Part shown: piece by piece, positions 1-11,089 of the stretch | Layout: the number at the start of each line of letters is the position of its first letter | How positions within the stretch are numbered: position 1 is the stretch's first letter | From: Perognathus longimembris pacificus | Taxonomy: Eukaryota > Chordata > Mammalia > Rodentia > Heteromyidae | Direction: 5' to 3' | Length of the DNA stretch: 64,000 nucleotides | Assembly: GCF_023159225.1 (NCBI RefSeq) | Contig: NC_063175.1 | Location: 3,870,255-3,934,254, forward strand | Made by a program: the position numbers and the translations under genes | The notes under the pieces: generated by a model | Told to the model about the DNA's origin: nothing | Database searches by the model: none | Seen by the model: the letters and a program-made list of their open reading frames with translations, nothing else

Positions 1-1165
1 AATAGAAGCTTCTGGAGCAGGCAGCATGGCATGGGCTGCTTCCAGCTGTGCTTTTGAACCCAACAACCTGCCGCTGACCAGAGGACATCTGCCTCCCTGG
101 GTCTGGATGGTGCAGGCTTGTTCTGTGGCAGTGTGAGACACTCAAGGGTGCTGCTCCCTTGGAGAAGAACACTTTGAATAGCGCATGTGCAGGCCTGTTG
201 ATAGGGTCAGACTGAGCTGTCTCCAGACTCCTTGGAACTGAGTTTGGACCGGGGTACTACGTGATGCCGAGCCAGCTGGCAGTGAAAAGGGAATCCTGAA
301 TGAGGGGGGCGAGGTTAAAGAAAAGGAAAAATACAAGACAAGAGAAAAACGACACGAGGCAACGATGGGGTAAGGGAGGTCTGCCTCTTGAGATTTTGAC
401 TCAAGACTGCAGCCCAGTTTATTTTAACTTCCAGCTTATATGCAATTTTGGAACCAGGGAATAGCATAGGGTTGCTAAAATTCAAGAACACAAAGAGGCT
501 TTGAAGTTTGCAACATTTGATTACAGTAAACACAGGATAAGGTTGATTAACATAGGAATGTACTCCAGAGGACATAGCAAGGTGCGGACATAGCAAAGCA
601 ATTCCGCATAGTGGCTGTGAACAAATGTCCTTGAATCTAGCATGTCCTGGTGACAACAGCACAGCCAGAGGTCAGAATGAATTTAGCTGCAAGTTTGGCT
701 CCCAACACTATGTGATGCCCAATATGCTGGCTCCTGAACTTGGGAATCTGGATGTATTTGGATGTTTATAGACTGGCAGCCTGGATATGATGTTCCTGAA
801 GAAGCAAGAACCCTCACCCCTTTTACTAGCTTACCCAACCCAAACCAACTCTAGGAGAGTGGCCCAGTGCGCATCGGGAGACGTGGACTGACCACTGTGC
901 ACCCAAGGCACACCTTAGGTGTCATGTCCCTTCCACTCTCAACCGAATAAATGGTTGCTCCAGTATTCCCTTGCATTTACAAGATTTTAAACCTTTGTAT
1001 AACATACTGTAATCATAAGTAACTCTACTGTGTTGCAAATCAGTTCTCATTAGATTTCATATACATTTGTTCTATACCCAGTATTTTCCAGTTTTTAAAA
1101 TTCTTTACATACTTTTTGAAAATTATTACAAGTGAATATTTTGAAGACCTATCTTATGTTTCTTC
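1..1165 (+). repeat. Low-copy duplicon unit A (plus orientation)
   Basis: The first of six related copies of a roughly 1 kb unit. Bases 1-264 are nearly identical to the reverse complement of about 8,621-8,885 and clearly related to 5,330-5,580. Bases 708-935 match 5,580-5,812. Shared landmarks include 'aagcttctggagcaggcag', 'tgtggcagtgtgagacact' and 'gtggactgaccactgtgca'. The unit is interrupted by an LTR at 265-707. An AT-rich tail (936-1,165) leads into a LINE-1 insertion. Short open frames occur but differ between copies, so I do not call a gene. The unit starts before the window. Confidence 0.8.
265..707 (-). mobile_element. Solo LTR inserted in unit A
   Basis: Read on the minus strand it begins TGTTGGGAGCC, carries a TATA-like 'catataagctgg', then 'aaaataaactggg' as a poly(A) signal, and ends in CA. 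It is flanked by 'ctacgtga' on the left and 'ctatgtga' on the right, an 8-base duplication differing only at a CpG. Units B and E lack it and show the uninterrupted site. The ends suggest a class II (ERVK-like) endogenous retrovirus LTR, but the flanking duplication is longer than the usual six bases, so the class is uncertain. No internal retroviral sequence is present. Confidence 0.7.
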
Positions 1166-1177
1166 TCAACTCTAAAT

Positions 1178-3394
1178 TTCTTTTCAAATTTTTATTATCA
1201 AACTGATGTACAGAGAGGTTACAGTTTCATACGTTAGGCATTGGATACATTTCTTGTACTATTTGTTACCTTGTCCCTCATACCCCCTCCCACCTCCCCC
1301 TTTCCCTTTCCCCCCCTGAGGTGTTCAGTTCACTTTCAACAAACAGTTTTGCAAGTATTGCTTTTGTAGTTGTTTGTCTTTTTTTACCCTGTGTCTCTCA
1401 ATTTTGGTATTCCCTTTCAATTTCCTACGTCTAATACCAGTATACACGGTTTCCAATATACTCAGATAAGATTACAGGGATAGTGTAGGTACAACCACTG
1501 GAAGGTGATACAAGAACATCATCAATAATAGAAGCTACAGATACACATGGGACGTTGAAAGTAGTTACAACTGTGAAATAATTGTTTCCATAACATGGAG
1601 TTCATTTCACTTAGCATCATCTTATGTGTTCATAAAGGTATAGCTATTGGGCTCTTGTGATGCTCTGCTATGACTTGCCTAAACCTGTATTAATTATTCC
1701 CAATAAGGGAGACCATAGACTCCATGTTTCTTTGGGTCTGGCTCACTTCACTTAGTATAATTTTATCCAAGTCCTTCCATTTCCGTACAAATGGGACAAT
1801 GTCATTCTTTCTGATAGAGGCATAAAATTCCATTGTGTATATGTACCACATTTTCCTGATCCATTCGTCTACTGAGGGGCATCTGGGTTGGTTCCAGATT
1901 CTAGCTATGACAAATTGTGCTGCAATGAACATTGTTGTGTTGGTGGCATTACTGTGATTTTGTTTGTGGGCTTTTGGATAGATACCCAAAAGTGGGGGCT
2001 GCTGGGTCATAGGGGAGTTCTATATTTAGCCTTCTGAGGAATCTTCATACTGCTTGCCAGAGTGGCTGAACCAGTTTACATTCCTACCAACAATGAAGTA
2101 GGGTTCCCTTTTGGCCACATCCCCTCCAACAATTGTTATTGTTAGTTTTCTTGATATATGACATTCTTACTGGGGTGAGATGGAATCTCAATGTTGTTTT
2201 GATTTGCATTTCTTTTATGGCCAGTGATGTAGAGCACTTTTTCATATGTCTCTTGGCCATTCTCATTTCCTCATCAGAGAAGTCTCTTTGTAAGTCTTTA
2301 GCCCACTTGATGAGGGGGCTATTGGTTCTTTGCAGTTTTGTTTTGGAAGAAGGTAGTTTTTTTAGTTCTGCATATATTTTAGAGATGAGGCCTTTGTCCA
2401 TTGAATGGCTGGTAAAGATCTTCTCCCAGTCTGTGGGCTTTCTGTTTATCTTGTGAGCTATGTCCTTTGCCCTGCAGAAGCTCTGCAGTTTGATGCAGTC
2501 CCATTTGTCCAACCTTTCTTTGATTTGTAGCCTTTCTGGGTCATTGTTAAGGAAGTTCCATCCTGGACCAAGGAGCCCAAGTGTTTCTCCTACTCCTTCC
2601 TTTAGTGTTTTCAGGGTGTCTGTTTTGATTTCGAGGTCTTTAATCCATTTGGAATTGATTTTGGTGCAGGGTGATATATAAGGATCTAGTTTTAGTTTGT
2701 TGCATGTGTTGAGCCAGTTTTGCCAGCACCATTTGTTAAAGAGGCTATCTTTCTTCCAAACTCTTGTTTTAGCTCCTTTATCAAAGATTAATTATGCGTA
2801 GTCCTGTGGGTTCATTTCTGGGTCTTCAATTCTGTTCCATTGGTCTTCAGGCCTGTTCTGGTGCCAATACCAAGCTGTTTTTATTACTATAGCTTTATAA
2901 CACAGCTTGAAGTTGGGTATTGTAATTCCTCCAGCACTGTTCTTTCTGCTTAGGATTGTTTTTGCTCTTCTAGGTCTTTTATTGTTCCATATGAGTTTCT
3001 GGATTGCTTCCTCTATTTCATTAAAAAATGGTGTTGGGATATTAATGGGTATTGCATTGAATTTGTAGATAGCCTTTGGCAATATTGCCATTTTGATTAT
3101 ATTAATCCTTCCAATCCAGGAGCATGGGAGGTTTTTCCATTTCCTTAGTTCTGACATAATTTCATTTTTCAAGCTTTTAAAGTTCTCCTCAAAGAGGTCT
3201 TTCACTTCTTTGGTTAAGGTTATTCCTAGGTATTTTATGTTTTGGGGGGCTATTGCAAAAGGAGTTGCTTTCCTAATTTCCGCCTTGGTCTTCGGGTCAT
3301 TGGCATAGAGAAAGGCCGTTGATTTTTGAGGGTTTATTTTATATCCTGCAACTTTGCCAAAGTTTTAGATCAGCTCTAGTAGCTTGGGGGTAGA
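1178..3394 (-). mobile_element. 5'-truncated LINE-1 insertion
   Basis: A minus-strand LINE-1 with its 3' UTR at about 1,178-1,690 and part of ORF2 above that. It is bounded by an exact 12-base target-site duplication 'tcaactctaaat' at 1,166-1,177 and 3,395-3,406, so both ends are well defined. It lies in the AT-rich link between duplicon units A and D. Truncation at the 5' side is typical of target-primed reverse transcription. Confidence 0.92.
1690..3390 (-). pseudogene. LINE-1 ORF2 C-terminal remnant
   Basis: Broken translation of the C-terminal part of the L1 ORF2 polyprotein. It is recognisable by motifs typical of L1 such as '[14 protein letters not shown]', 'KRHMKKCSTSLAIKEMQIKT' and 'TMEFYASIRKNDIVPF'. 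The pieces at 2,792-3,205, 2,084-2,512 and 1,690-2,010 lie in different frames or are separated by stops, so the gene is dead. The endonuclease and reverse-transcriptase catalytic regions are absent because of the 5' truncation. Confidence 0.9.
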
Positions 3395-3490
3395 TCAACT
3401 CTAAATATTTTTTATATTATTTTATACTAGTGACATTGTAGGGCAAACCTATCTTGTGATATTTAGAGCAAACCTAAGAACACTGGGTGT

Positions 3491-4420
3491 GCACTTCATG
3501 GGTGGCACAAGGGATCATTCCCAAGCCTCACCTGCTTAGATTGGCCGCAGGTAGTGGCTCTCTTTCCCAGGCTCTTTGAGGAATGCCATTTCCCCCAGAG
3601 CTTGCTGCTTTGCCCTGAGGTCCCTTTGGCATCTGTCCCTTGCAGTCCAGTAGATGCAGCCTCTGCTTTTTTCCACACAGGCTGAGTTCATCAAGGTAGC
3701 CTGGCAGAGCCAGAGACCCTCTCCCTCAAGAGCAGATTCTTGTGGAGCAGGCAGGATCCCATCGGCTGCTTCTAGTTCGACCTATTTTTCCAGCCTTCTC
3801 GGTGCCCCGGCAGCAACCTCTGCCTCTCTCGGATTTGATGGTCCTCTCTTGTCCTGTGGCCCTTTGCTGTGCTCAAGTGTGCTGCTCCAGTGGAGAAGAA
3901 CTGAACGGTATGTGTGAAGGCCTGATTTCACTTTCTTCTAGGCCTGACTCATGGACTGGGAAACATGGTCCTATCTGAAGGCCTCAAAGGTGTCTCTTGA
4001 CAGATGTGTGGAGCTAGTTTTACTTTGACAAGCTTGTAGCCCAGAGTGAATTATTCTGAACAAGCAAGGGCTCTTCCCACTTTTCCTTGCTTACCAAACC
4101 CATCTCTTGGCAAGAGCCCCCACTGTCCATCAGGAGACCTGGACTGACCTGCCTTGAGATGTCAGGTCTCAGGTTTTTTCTCGTCTCCCCTCCCAGCCAC
4201 AAGAAGGGTAGTTATTACAATATTCTTTAGCTTTCCACACAATTAAAAAATTGTATACATGATATTATTGTAATGAGTACATGCTGTTAGAAAGCAGACC
4301 TTAGTAGACTTGACAATGAACATGCTCTAATTCTCAATGTTTGTTTCAATTGCTTTGCTTTCGCAATATTTTGTTACTTGCATACTACCTGTCATTACTT
4401 GAAGTTAATACTTTTTTTGC
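3491..4420 (+). repeat. Duplicon unit D (plus orientation)
   Basis: A diverged copy of the unit seen at 1. Its first 430 bases are close to the reverse complement of about 11,230-11,662, sharing 'cacttcatgggtggcacaag' and 'aagcctcacctgcttagatt'. Its second half aligns loosely with 780-935 ('gagacctggactgacc'). This copy has no LTR insertion. An AT-rich tail follows from about 4,204. Confidence 0.75.
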
Positions 4421-5079
4421 AGTCATACTGTCTTTTGGTTCACTCCTCTGGGTAGTTGTGTTGCCCTGGCAATAGTTCAAATGTTTGCATACAATTGTAT
4501 GGTTTATAAGGAAGTCCTTCTTTTTGAAAGTAGATGTTCCATTTCATGTGTCTTCTCAATGCTACCAGCTTTTATCCTTGAATTTTCATTGAAAGGTTCA
4601 TCAGTTTGCTTACTCTTACTCTCCGGAATTTTTTTCTGTTGGAAGTCAGATTTGGACTTCACATATCCTTCCACCTTAACTGTAGATAGAAATCGCAACA
4701 TTCTTTTGCATTGTCAGTATGTTTAAAGTTCTCCTACTGTTTTAAAATCACAGGTAAATACTTCGTGCTGCAGTCAGATGGATCCCACATCCCCTCATTC
4801 TCAACACTAGACATCTGTCCTTCTGGAGGAAGGGGGTACATCAAAGGTGCAGGTGGGCCCAGGACCCAAGACGCCAGATACCATAACTTCAACACTCATG
4901 CAGGTGAGACTGGAGAGCTAAGGAACCTCTGTGCCTATTATTCACCTGCTCTCCTGAGTGTGTGTGTAGTACTGAACTTAGTTGCAAGATGGCTCACACC
5001 ATTTTCTCAAGAGCTAGAAGGTGGAGAAGCTTTGCTTGAAGGAGTCTGGATGTTTCATGGGGTTGGACATTGGATCATT
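4421..5079. other. AT-rich link between units D and B
   Basis: About 650 bases without a recognisable gene or young repeat. It ends in a more GC-rich stretch ('gtgcaggtgggcccaggacc') with no counterpart I could identify. It holds the same relative place as 936-1,165 and 9,111-10,189 in the other arms. Confidence 0.4.
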
Positions 5080-5812
5080 CCTATAGTTTCCCAGCTTGGT
5101 TTGCCTGCAAAAGGGTACTCTGTTCCTCTGGCTCATCTGCAGTTACAAAGTCTCCATTTCTTGCTACTTTGTCCTAGTCCATCTCCCATTGCATTTATCC
5201 CTTGGAATCACTTTGAATCCTGCTGTAATGCCAGTCGGTGCACCTCTGTATTCTCCTGCAAGCTCCCTGAGTGTCCATTTCCAGCCCTCTCTACCAGTGC
5301 ACTGTCTCTCAAGGACAGGAGCATGTAGAGCAGGCAGGAGGCATGAGCTGCTTCCAGCTGTGCTTTTGAACCCAACAACCTGCCACTCACCAGAGGACAT
5401 CTGCTTCCCTGGGTGTGGATGGTGCAAGCTTGTTCTGTGGCAGTGTGAGACACTCAAGGGTGCTGCTCCTTTGGAGAAGAACACTTCGAATAGCACATGT
5501 GCACGCCTGTTGATAGGGTCAGACTGAGCTGTCTCTAGACTCCTTGGCCTGGTGAACTGAGTTTGGACAAGGGTACCACGTGATGCCCAATATGCTGGCT
5601 CCTGAACTTAGAAATTTGGATGTATTTGGATGTTGATAGACTGGCAGCCTGGATATGATGTTCCTGAAGAAGCAAAGACCCTCAGGCCCCTTACCAGTTT
5701 ACCCAATCCAAACCAACTCTAGGACAGTGGCCCAGTGTGCATCAGGAGACGTGGACTGACCACTGTGCACCCAAGACAGACCTTAGGTGTCATGTCCCTT
5801 CTATCCCTATCT
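5080..5812 (+). repeat. Duplicon unit B (plus orientation, LTR-free)
   Basis: A copy closely related to units A and C. It shows the uninterrupted site 'ggtaccacgtgatgcccaat' at about 5,572-5,591, where A and C carry an LTR. The unit runs to 'gtcatgtcccttctat' and then switches abruptly into an inverted copy at 5,813. Confidence 0.8.
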
Positions 5813-6192
5813 ATCATATCCAGGCTGCCAGTCTATAAACATCCAAGTACATCCAGATTCCCAAGTTCAGGAGCCAGCATATTGGGCATCACATAGTGTT
5901 GGAAGCCAAACTTGCAGCTAAATTCATTCTGACCTCTGGCTGTGCTGTTGTCACCAGGACATGCTAGATTCAAGGACATTTGTTCACAGCCACTATCTGG
6001 AATTGCTTTGCTACGTCCACACCTTGCTATGTCTTCTGGAGTACATTCCTATGTTAATCAACCTTATCCTGTGTTTACTGTAATCAAATGTTGCAAACTT
6101 CAAAGCCTCTTTGTGTTCTTGAATTTTAGCAACCCTATGCTATTCCCTGGCACCAAAACTGCATATAAGCTGGAAGTTAAGAATAAACTGGG

Positions 6193-8578
6193 ATGAGAGA
6201 GAAAGATGGCACCGACACAGTAGGGAGGCACCCCGACTCACCCCAACTGAATAGCGAGCTGGGAACTCCAACACCCAACACCCCATCAAGAACCCAGCAA
6301 AACCAGCAGCCAGAAGCAGTGGAGAAACAGAGGAAAACAAAAAAGGAGCAAAAAAGAAGAGCCGAAAACCTACACGGAGCCGGAGAATCTCCGGGGCACC
6401 TCCCCCCACCAGCCGACCCTGGCCCAAACAGGGCCAGGCTGGGAAAGGGGAACCCGGCGATCGGCAGACAGGCTGCCGGGAGTGCAGAATTCAGACAGCG
6501 GGAGACCCCATGATCACTAGGGAGGGTGCAGACCAAGACACACAATGGCAGCGACAAGAAGTTCGGGTCCACACTGGGTTCGGACAGACGGCGGCTGGGG
6601 AACCCAGCACGGCAGAAGGAGGGAACCGGGGAAGCCACCACGACACTTCACCACCCCCTGAAGGACCAACGGCTGCACGGGACACACACACAATCCAGGA
6701 TCAGTGAGTCCCCCATTACTCCCTCACCCAACGGGAGACCAGCTATCAGAGACCCAAGCCCTACAAAGAAGGTAGATCTCCCTCCCTCCCCCTCCCCACC
6801 CCGAGGGAACAAAGAACCCCCAAATCAGGCGGGAAGCTCCCATCAGGCGCTGGGAAGTCAGTTTAGCAGGGGAAGGGCGGAGCAGCCCCAAGGCCACACA
6901 GGTTCCTGAACTGGCAGAACCGGCCCTGCCCCCTTCACAACAGAAGCCGGGGGATGGCCGGCAGTGCAAGCCCCACCCAAGGCACCTGGACCTCACGGAC
7001 TCTTACAACTAAAATCACAGGCACTGGTGGGCAATACCAGCCCAGCAGGGACATCTGGGCCTGATCACGTCCCCCCCTCGCAGCGGAGGCAAGGTCTGAG
7101 GGTGCTAACCCACACCCCGACAGTCGATCCCACTGGGCCCCACACATACCGCCCCCCACAACTCACGGGAGGGCGCAAACACAACCCAACAACCCGGGGC
7201 TCGCTCTGGGAGGCGTACCCTGCTAAAGTGGACGGGGCCACAGCGCCAGCGCCTATTGTAGCAGGCGCACAGCGCACAGGAGGGCGGGGCCCCCGGCAAC
7301 AGCGCCCGCTCTGGTAGGCATACCCAGCACTGGTGGGCGGGGCCACAGCAGCAGCACCTGCTCCGGTAGATGCACCTTCACAGGAGGGAGGGCAGAGCTA
7401 CAAACAAAACCTGAGAAGCTATCCACAGATCTCCAGATGCGCAAATCACAAAGAAACATAACACAGTTCATCAAAGACCAAGCCAACTCGCCAGCTCCAA
7501 AAAGCAGCACGACTGAAGAGGAGATGGAGATTAAAAAAGCAAATGAGGCCATGTTAACAGGGATAATGGAAAGCGTCAGAAATGAAATCAGAAAACAATT
7601 CCAGGAGTTTAGAGCAGAAATCTTGAAGGACACCCAAGAAGCCAAGAAAGAAATGGAAGCAAAAATGGATACAATGCAAGCCTCCCTTAAAGAAATGGAA
7701 GCAAAAATGGATATAATGCAAGCCTTCTTTAAAGAAAATCTTAACGTCCTCAGAATTGAAATGCATGAAAAAATAGATTTAAAATAGAACTCTTTGAAGG
7801 AAGAAATTTCCATGATCAGAGCTGATCTGACAATCATAAATAGCTCTCTGACATCCATAAACTCCGCAATTGAAACCATAACACAAAGAGTGGACCATAT
7901 GGAATCCAGAATCTCTCGCCTGGACGATGAAGCAGCCGACAACAACCAGAAAATGACCACACTCCAAGAAATGGTGAAGCTTCAGGGCAGACTAATCCAG
8001 GAACTAATGGACAAAGACAAGAGATATAATCTGCGCATAATTGGAATAGAAGAAGGAGCCGAATACCAGAGCAGAGGGCTTAAACATGTTCTCAATAAAG
8101 TTATTGCAGAAAACTTCCCCAATCTCACAGGGGACCCCATCCAGGTAACCGAAGCCTATAGGACACCTGGCAGGCCAGACCCCAGAAAAGCCACTCCAAG
8201 GCACATAATTTTCAAGGCTTCAGACCTCAAGATTAAAGGGCAAATTCTGAATTCAGCCAAAGCGAAGAAAGAAATTTTCTACAATGGGAAGAGGATTTGA
8301 ATAACAGCTGACTTATCCACACAAACTTACCAAGCTCGAAGTGAGTGGAAGAACACCATCCAAGTACTCCAGAATAACAATTTACAACCTCGGATCAAAT
8401 ATCCAGCGAAATTGGAGTTCACATTCGAAGGGAAAACCAGATCTTTCCACACCAAAGAGGAGCTAAAGGAGTATGTGAATAAAAAACCAGCCCTACAGCG
8501 AATTCTAAGAGGGGAGCCCCACCCAACAGAGATCATAGAAGACACACAGACAGAATCAGAAAGAAACTACAATAGCCC
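6193..8578 (+). mobile_element. LINE-1 5' half (5' UTR plus ORF1), 3' part deleted
   Basis: Starts 'gagagagaaagatggcac', resembling an L1 5' end with a YY1-type 'aagatggc'. It continues through about 1.2 kb of GC-rich 5' UTR and all or most of ORF1. It then stops at 8,578 exactly where LTR sequence resumes, with no ORF2, 3' UTR or poly(A). Retaining the 5' end while losing the 3' end is the reverse of ordinary L1 truncation, so a later deletion is the simplest explanation. Confidence 0.85.
7437..8578 (+). pseudogene. LINE-1 ORF1 (RNA-binding chaperone), two in-frame stops
   Basis: One reading frame encodes an L1 ORF1p: an N-terminal region, a coiled coil (7,600-7,770), then the RRM and C-terminal domains with 'YNLRIIGIEEGAEYQ', 'PRHIIFKASDLKIKGQIL' and 'ARSEWKNTIQVLQ'. 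Two stops break it without a frame change: TAG at 7,785-7,787 and TGA at 8,298-8,300, the latter probably from CGA by CpG decay. A 42-base (14-codon) unit is tandemly repeated at 7,647-7,688 and 7,689-7,730 in the coiled coil. The frame runs on into LTR sequence after 8,578. It is not functional. Confidence 0.9.
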
Positions 8579-9110
8579 CCCTCATTCAGGATTCCCTTTT
8601 CACTGCCAGCTGGCTCGGCATCACGTAGTACCCCGGTCCAAACTCAGTTCCAAGGAGTCTGGAGACAGCTCAGTCTGACCCTATCAACAGGCCTGCACAT
8701 GCGCTATTCAAAGTGTTCTTCTCCAAGGGAGCAGCACCCTTGAGTGTCTCACACTGCCACAGAACAAGCTTGCACCATCCAGACCCAGGGAGGCAGATGT
8801 TCTCTGGTCAGCGGCAGGTTGTTGGGTTCAAAAGCACAGCTGGAAGCAGCCCATGCCATGCTGCCTGCTCCAGAAGCTTCTATTTTCAAGAGAGAATCTC
8901 TCCTTGGCTCTCCCAGAACAAGAGACCTCTAGGTGCTGCACTGGTACAGAGGGCTGGAAATGAACACTCAGACAGCTTGCAGGAGAAAGCACAGGTGCAC
9001 CGACTGCGATAAGAGCAGCATTCAAAGTTGTTCCAAGGACTAGATGCAACAGAGAAAGTATTAGGAGAAAGCAGCAAGAAATGGGGAAATTATTAAAACC
9101 CTACAAGAGC

Positions 9111-10189
9111 CAGAGGAAGAGAAACACTTTTTCTTTAAAAACAAAGACAGAAAACAGAAAGAAAGGAAAGGAAAGAAAGGGAAAAGGCCTTATCCAAACA
9201 AGGAGAATGTCAAAACATCCACAAGAAATGAAGACTTGACTCCTGGAAATGGAAAAGACAATTTAAACAACACAAACAACATAGGATTTTTATTTCACAA
9301 AGTTTTATTAAAACCAGTAGCAAGTTTTGAGTCGGCCCAGGAAACAAGGAGAAAGGATCTGTGGAAGTATGAAGCTAGAGTGAGCTTCAGCAGCAAAGGT
9401 TCCATTCTCTCCTCTCAGTCTCTAAGCCGCTCAACAATTCCTATTGTAGACGTGGTCAGCACACCAAAGTGCTGTTGTGTGGCATTTATAGCATCCAGGG
9501 ATAATCTAAAAGCAAAGACAAAGAACTTACTTAAAACTGTAGGATAGTGTACAACCAATGCAAAGATCATACTGTAACAACTATCTATAGAGTTGAGAAA
9601 TGGGCTGGCGGGGGTGGTAAAAACCAGGAGACTTAAAGAGATATGTAGAGGCAACCACATGACACATGGCATCCAACATAAAGTACCTACTTGTATAGTA
9701 TAGTGTAGTATAGTATACTAGAGTATAGGATGCAAAGTCTTCAAACACTGTCAGGCCAAAGAGTACGGTAACCGAGTGCAGAACAAAGGTGATGTGAAAT
9801 CAAAAGTCTAATGTCCAATACAAAATATTTATTTATAGTCATTACAGAACAGAATCCAAATTGTAAAAGTCTACCAATGCAAAAAACTAAAACTAAAAAT
9901 AAATTGTAACAAACATGCAGAGTTGAGAGCAAAGGCATGCGAAAGCCACTAAGGTCTGATTTCCAACACAATGTACTGGCTTGTCATTATAGCATGCCAT
10001 GCAAACATCTGCAATACTGTAAATGCAGAAGAACAGGGAGGCAGCTGTCCACCAGGGTGAGCAGACGTGGGGACATGGAACCTAAGGTGTGACTTGCAGA
10101 GGTGGTCAGCGCCGGTCCCCCAGTGCACACCGGAGGCCTGGCCTCCTCCAGGCTTGGCCAAGCAGTTGAGGGGCCAGAGGTCTTTGCTT
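9111..10189. repeat. AT-rich link between units C and E
   Basis: AT-rich duplicon-linked DNA. Bases 9,290-9,500 ('ctctcagtctctaagcc', 'gtgctgttgtgtggcattta') are related to 14,960-15,180, showing it belongs to the duplicated family. A short TATAG-rich patch lies at about 9,694-9,728. No gene is seen. Confidence 0.55.
9694..9728. repeat. TATAG-type microsatellite
   Basis: Imperfect repeats of 'tatag/tagta' over about 35 bases inside the AT-rich link. Confidence 0.6.
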
Positions 10190-11060
10190 CCTCGGGAGCA
10201 CAGGATCCAGGCTCACAGCGCAGGATGTTCAAGCATCATTCCCAAGTTGAGAGGCCACCATTCCGTGCATCACGTGTCACCGCTCACCAAATTCAATGCA
10301 CCAGGCCTAGGAGTCTGGAGACACTTCAACCTGGCACTGCCAACAGGCCTCCGAGCCACCAGTCAGGTTTCTTTGCAAGACAGCAATACCCCTGAGCACC
10401 CTCCAGCGCCACGGGACAAGGCTGGGGATTTCCAAGCCCAGAGAGGTTGGCCGATGTTGTTGGGCGGGTAGCAGCAGGTGCTGGCGAGAGGCGAGCTGGA
10501 AGCAGCCCATGCATGGCCGTCTGCCTGCTCCAGAAGCTTCTGTGCTCTAGGGAGGCTCTTTCCCTACTGCTACCTTAAGGTCTTGATCCATCAAGTTAAT
10601 GAGCTTTTGTGGCTATACCAGTAGAGAGCTGGAAACGAACATTCAGCCAGTAGTGCAGGAGAAAGTGGAGCTGCACCTCCTGCAAGAAAGCAAGGAGCAC
10701 TGTCATCCCAGGGGACCCATCCAGTAGGGAATCTATGAGCACCAAGCAGCAAGAATGGGGAGATTGTTTCTCAATGGAGCCAGGGGAAGAGTCGCTTCTT
10801 AAAAGTCAGTGCAAGCAAGTAAAGCTTTGGAAGGATCCATTTGTCCCGACCCCAGCCAAGCTTCTAGCTCTTGAGAAAACGGAGTGAGCCATCAGACCGA
10901 TTCTGCCCTACACAAAGGCTCGGAAGAAAGTGGATGCTATGGGCCGAGGTTCCTTTAGTTTGCCAGGCTCACCTGAGTGGCTGTGGAAGTGAAGGTATCC
11001 AGCTTCTTGGGTCCTGTGGCCTCCTGCGCCTTTTAGATTTGCTCCCTTTCTCAGGACAGA
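10190..11060 (-). repeat. Duplicon unit E (minus orientation, LTR-free)
   Basis: A more diverged inverted copy. It shares 'ggagtctggaga', 'caacaggcct' and 'ctgctccagaagcttctgtg' with unit C. The LTR site is empty ('gcatcacgtgtcacc', about 10,268-10,282). Its outer part (10,930-11,040, 'atccagcttcttgggtcct') resembles 11,780-11,890. Confidence 0.7.
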
Positions 11061-11089
11061 CAGCTATCTAGTGTTGGGAATGACAGGAC

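Larger units (their letters stand above)
5897..8620 (+). mobile_element. LTR of unit C, split by LINE-1
   Basis: The same LTR family and integration site as 265-707, here on the plus strand: 5,897-6,192 (TG start through 'gaataaactggg') and 8,579-8,620 ('ctcattcaggattccc' to CA). The flanks are 'tcacatag' and 'tcacgtag'. About 105 bases present in the 265-707 copy, from just after the poly(A) signal region to 'gccccc', are missing and a LINE-1 segment occupies their place. Confidence 0.75.
5813..9110 (-). repeat. Duplicon unit C (minus orientation, interrupted)
   Basis: An inverted copy of the unit. Bases 5,813-5,896 are the reverse complement of about 708-792, and 8,621-8,885 that of 1-264, at near identity. 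Bases 8,886-9,110 continue as the reverse complement of about 5,150-5,330. Between them lies an LTR at the same site as in unit A, itself broken by a LINE-1. Unit C is thus the closest relative of unit A. Confidence 0.8.

Noticed and set aside
8713..9012. Open frames shared between duplicon units (for example at 8,713-9,012 and 5,164-5,496)
   Set aside because: Frames differ in length and phase between copies and have no domain, so shared DNA ancestry explains them without coding.
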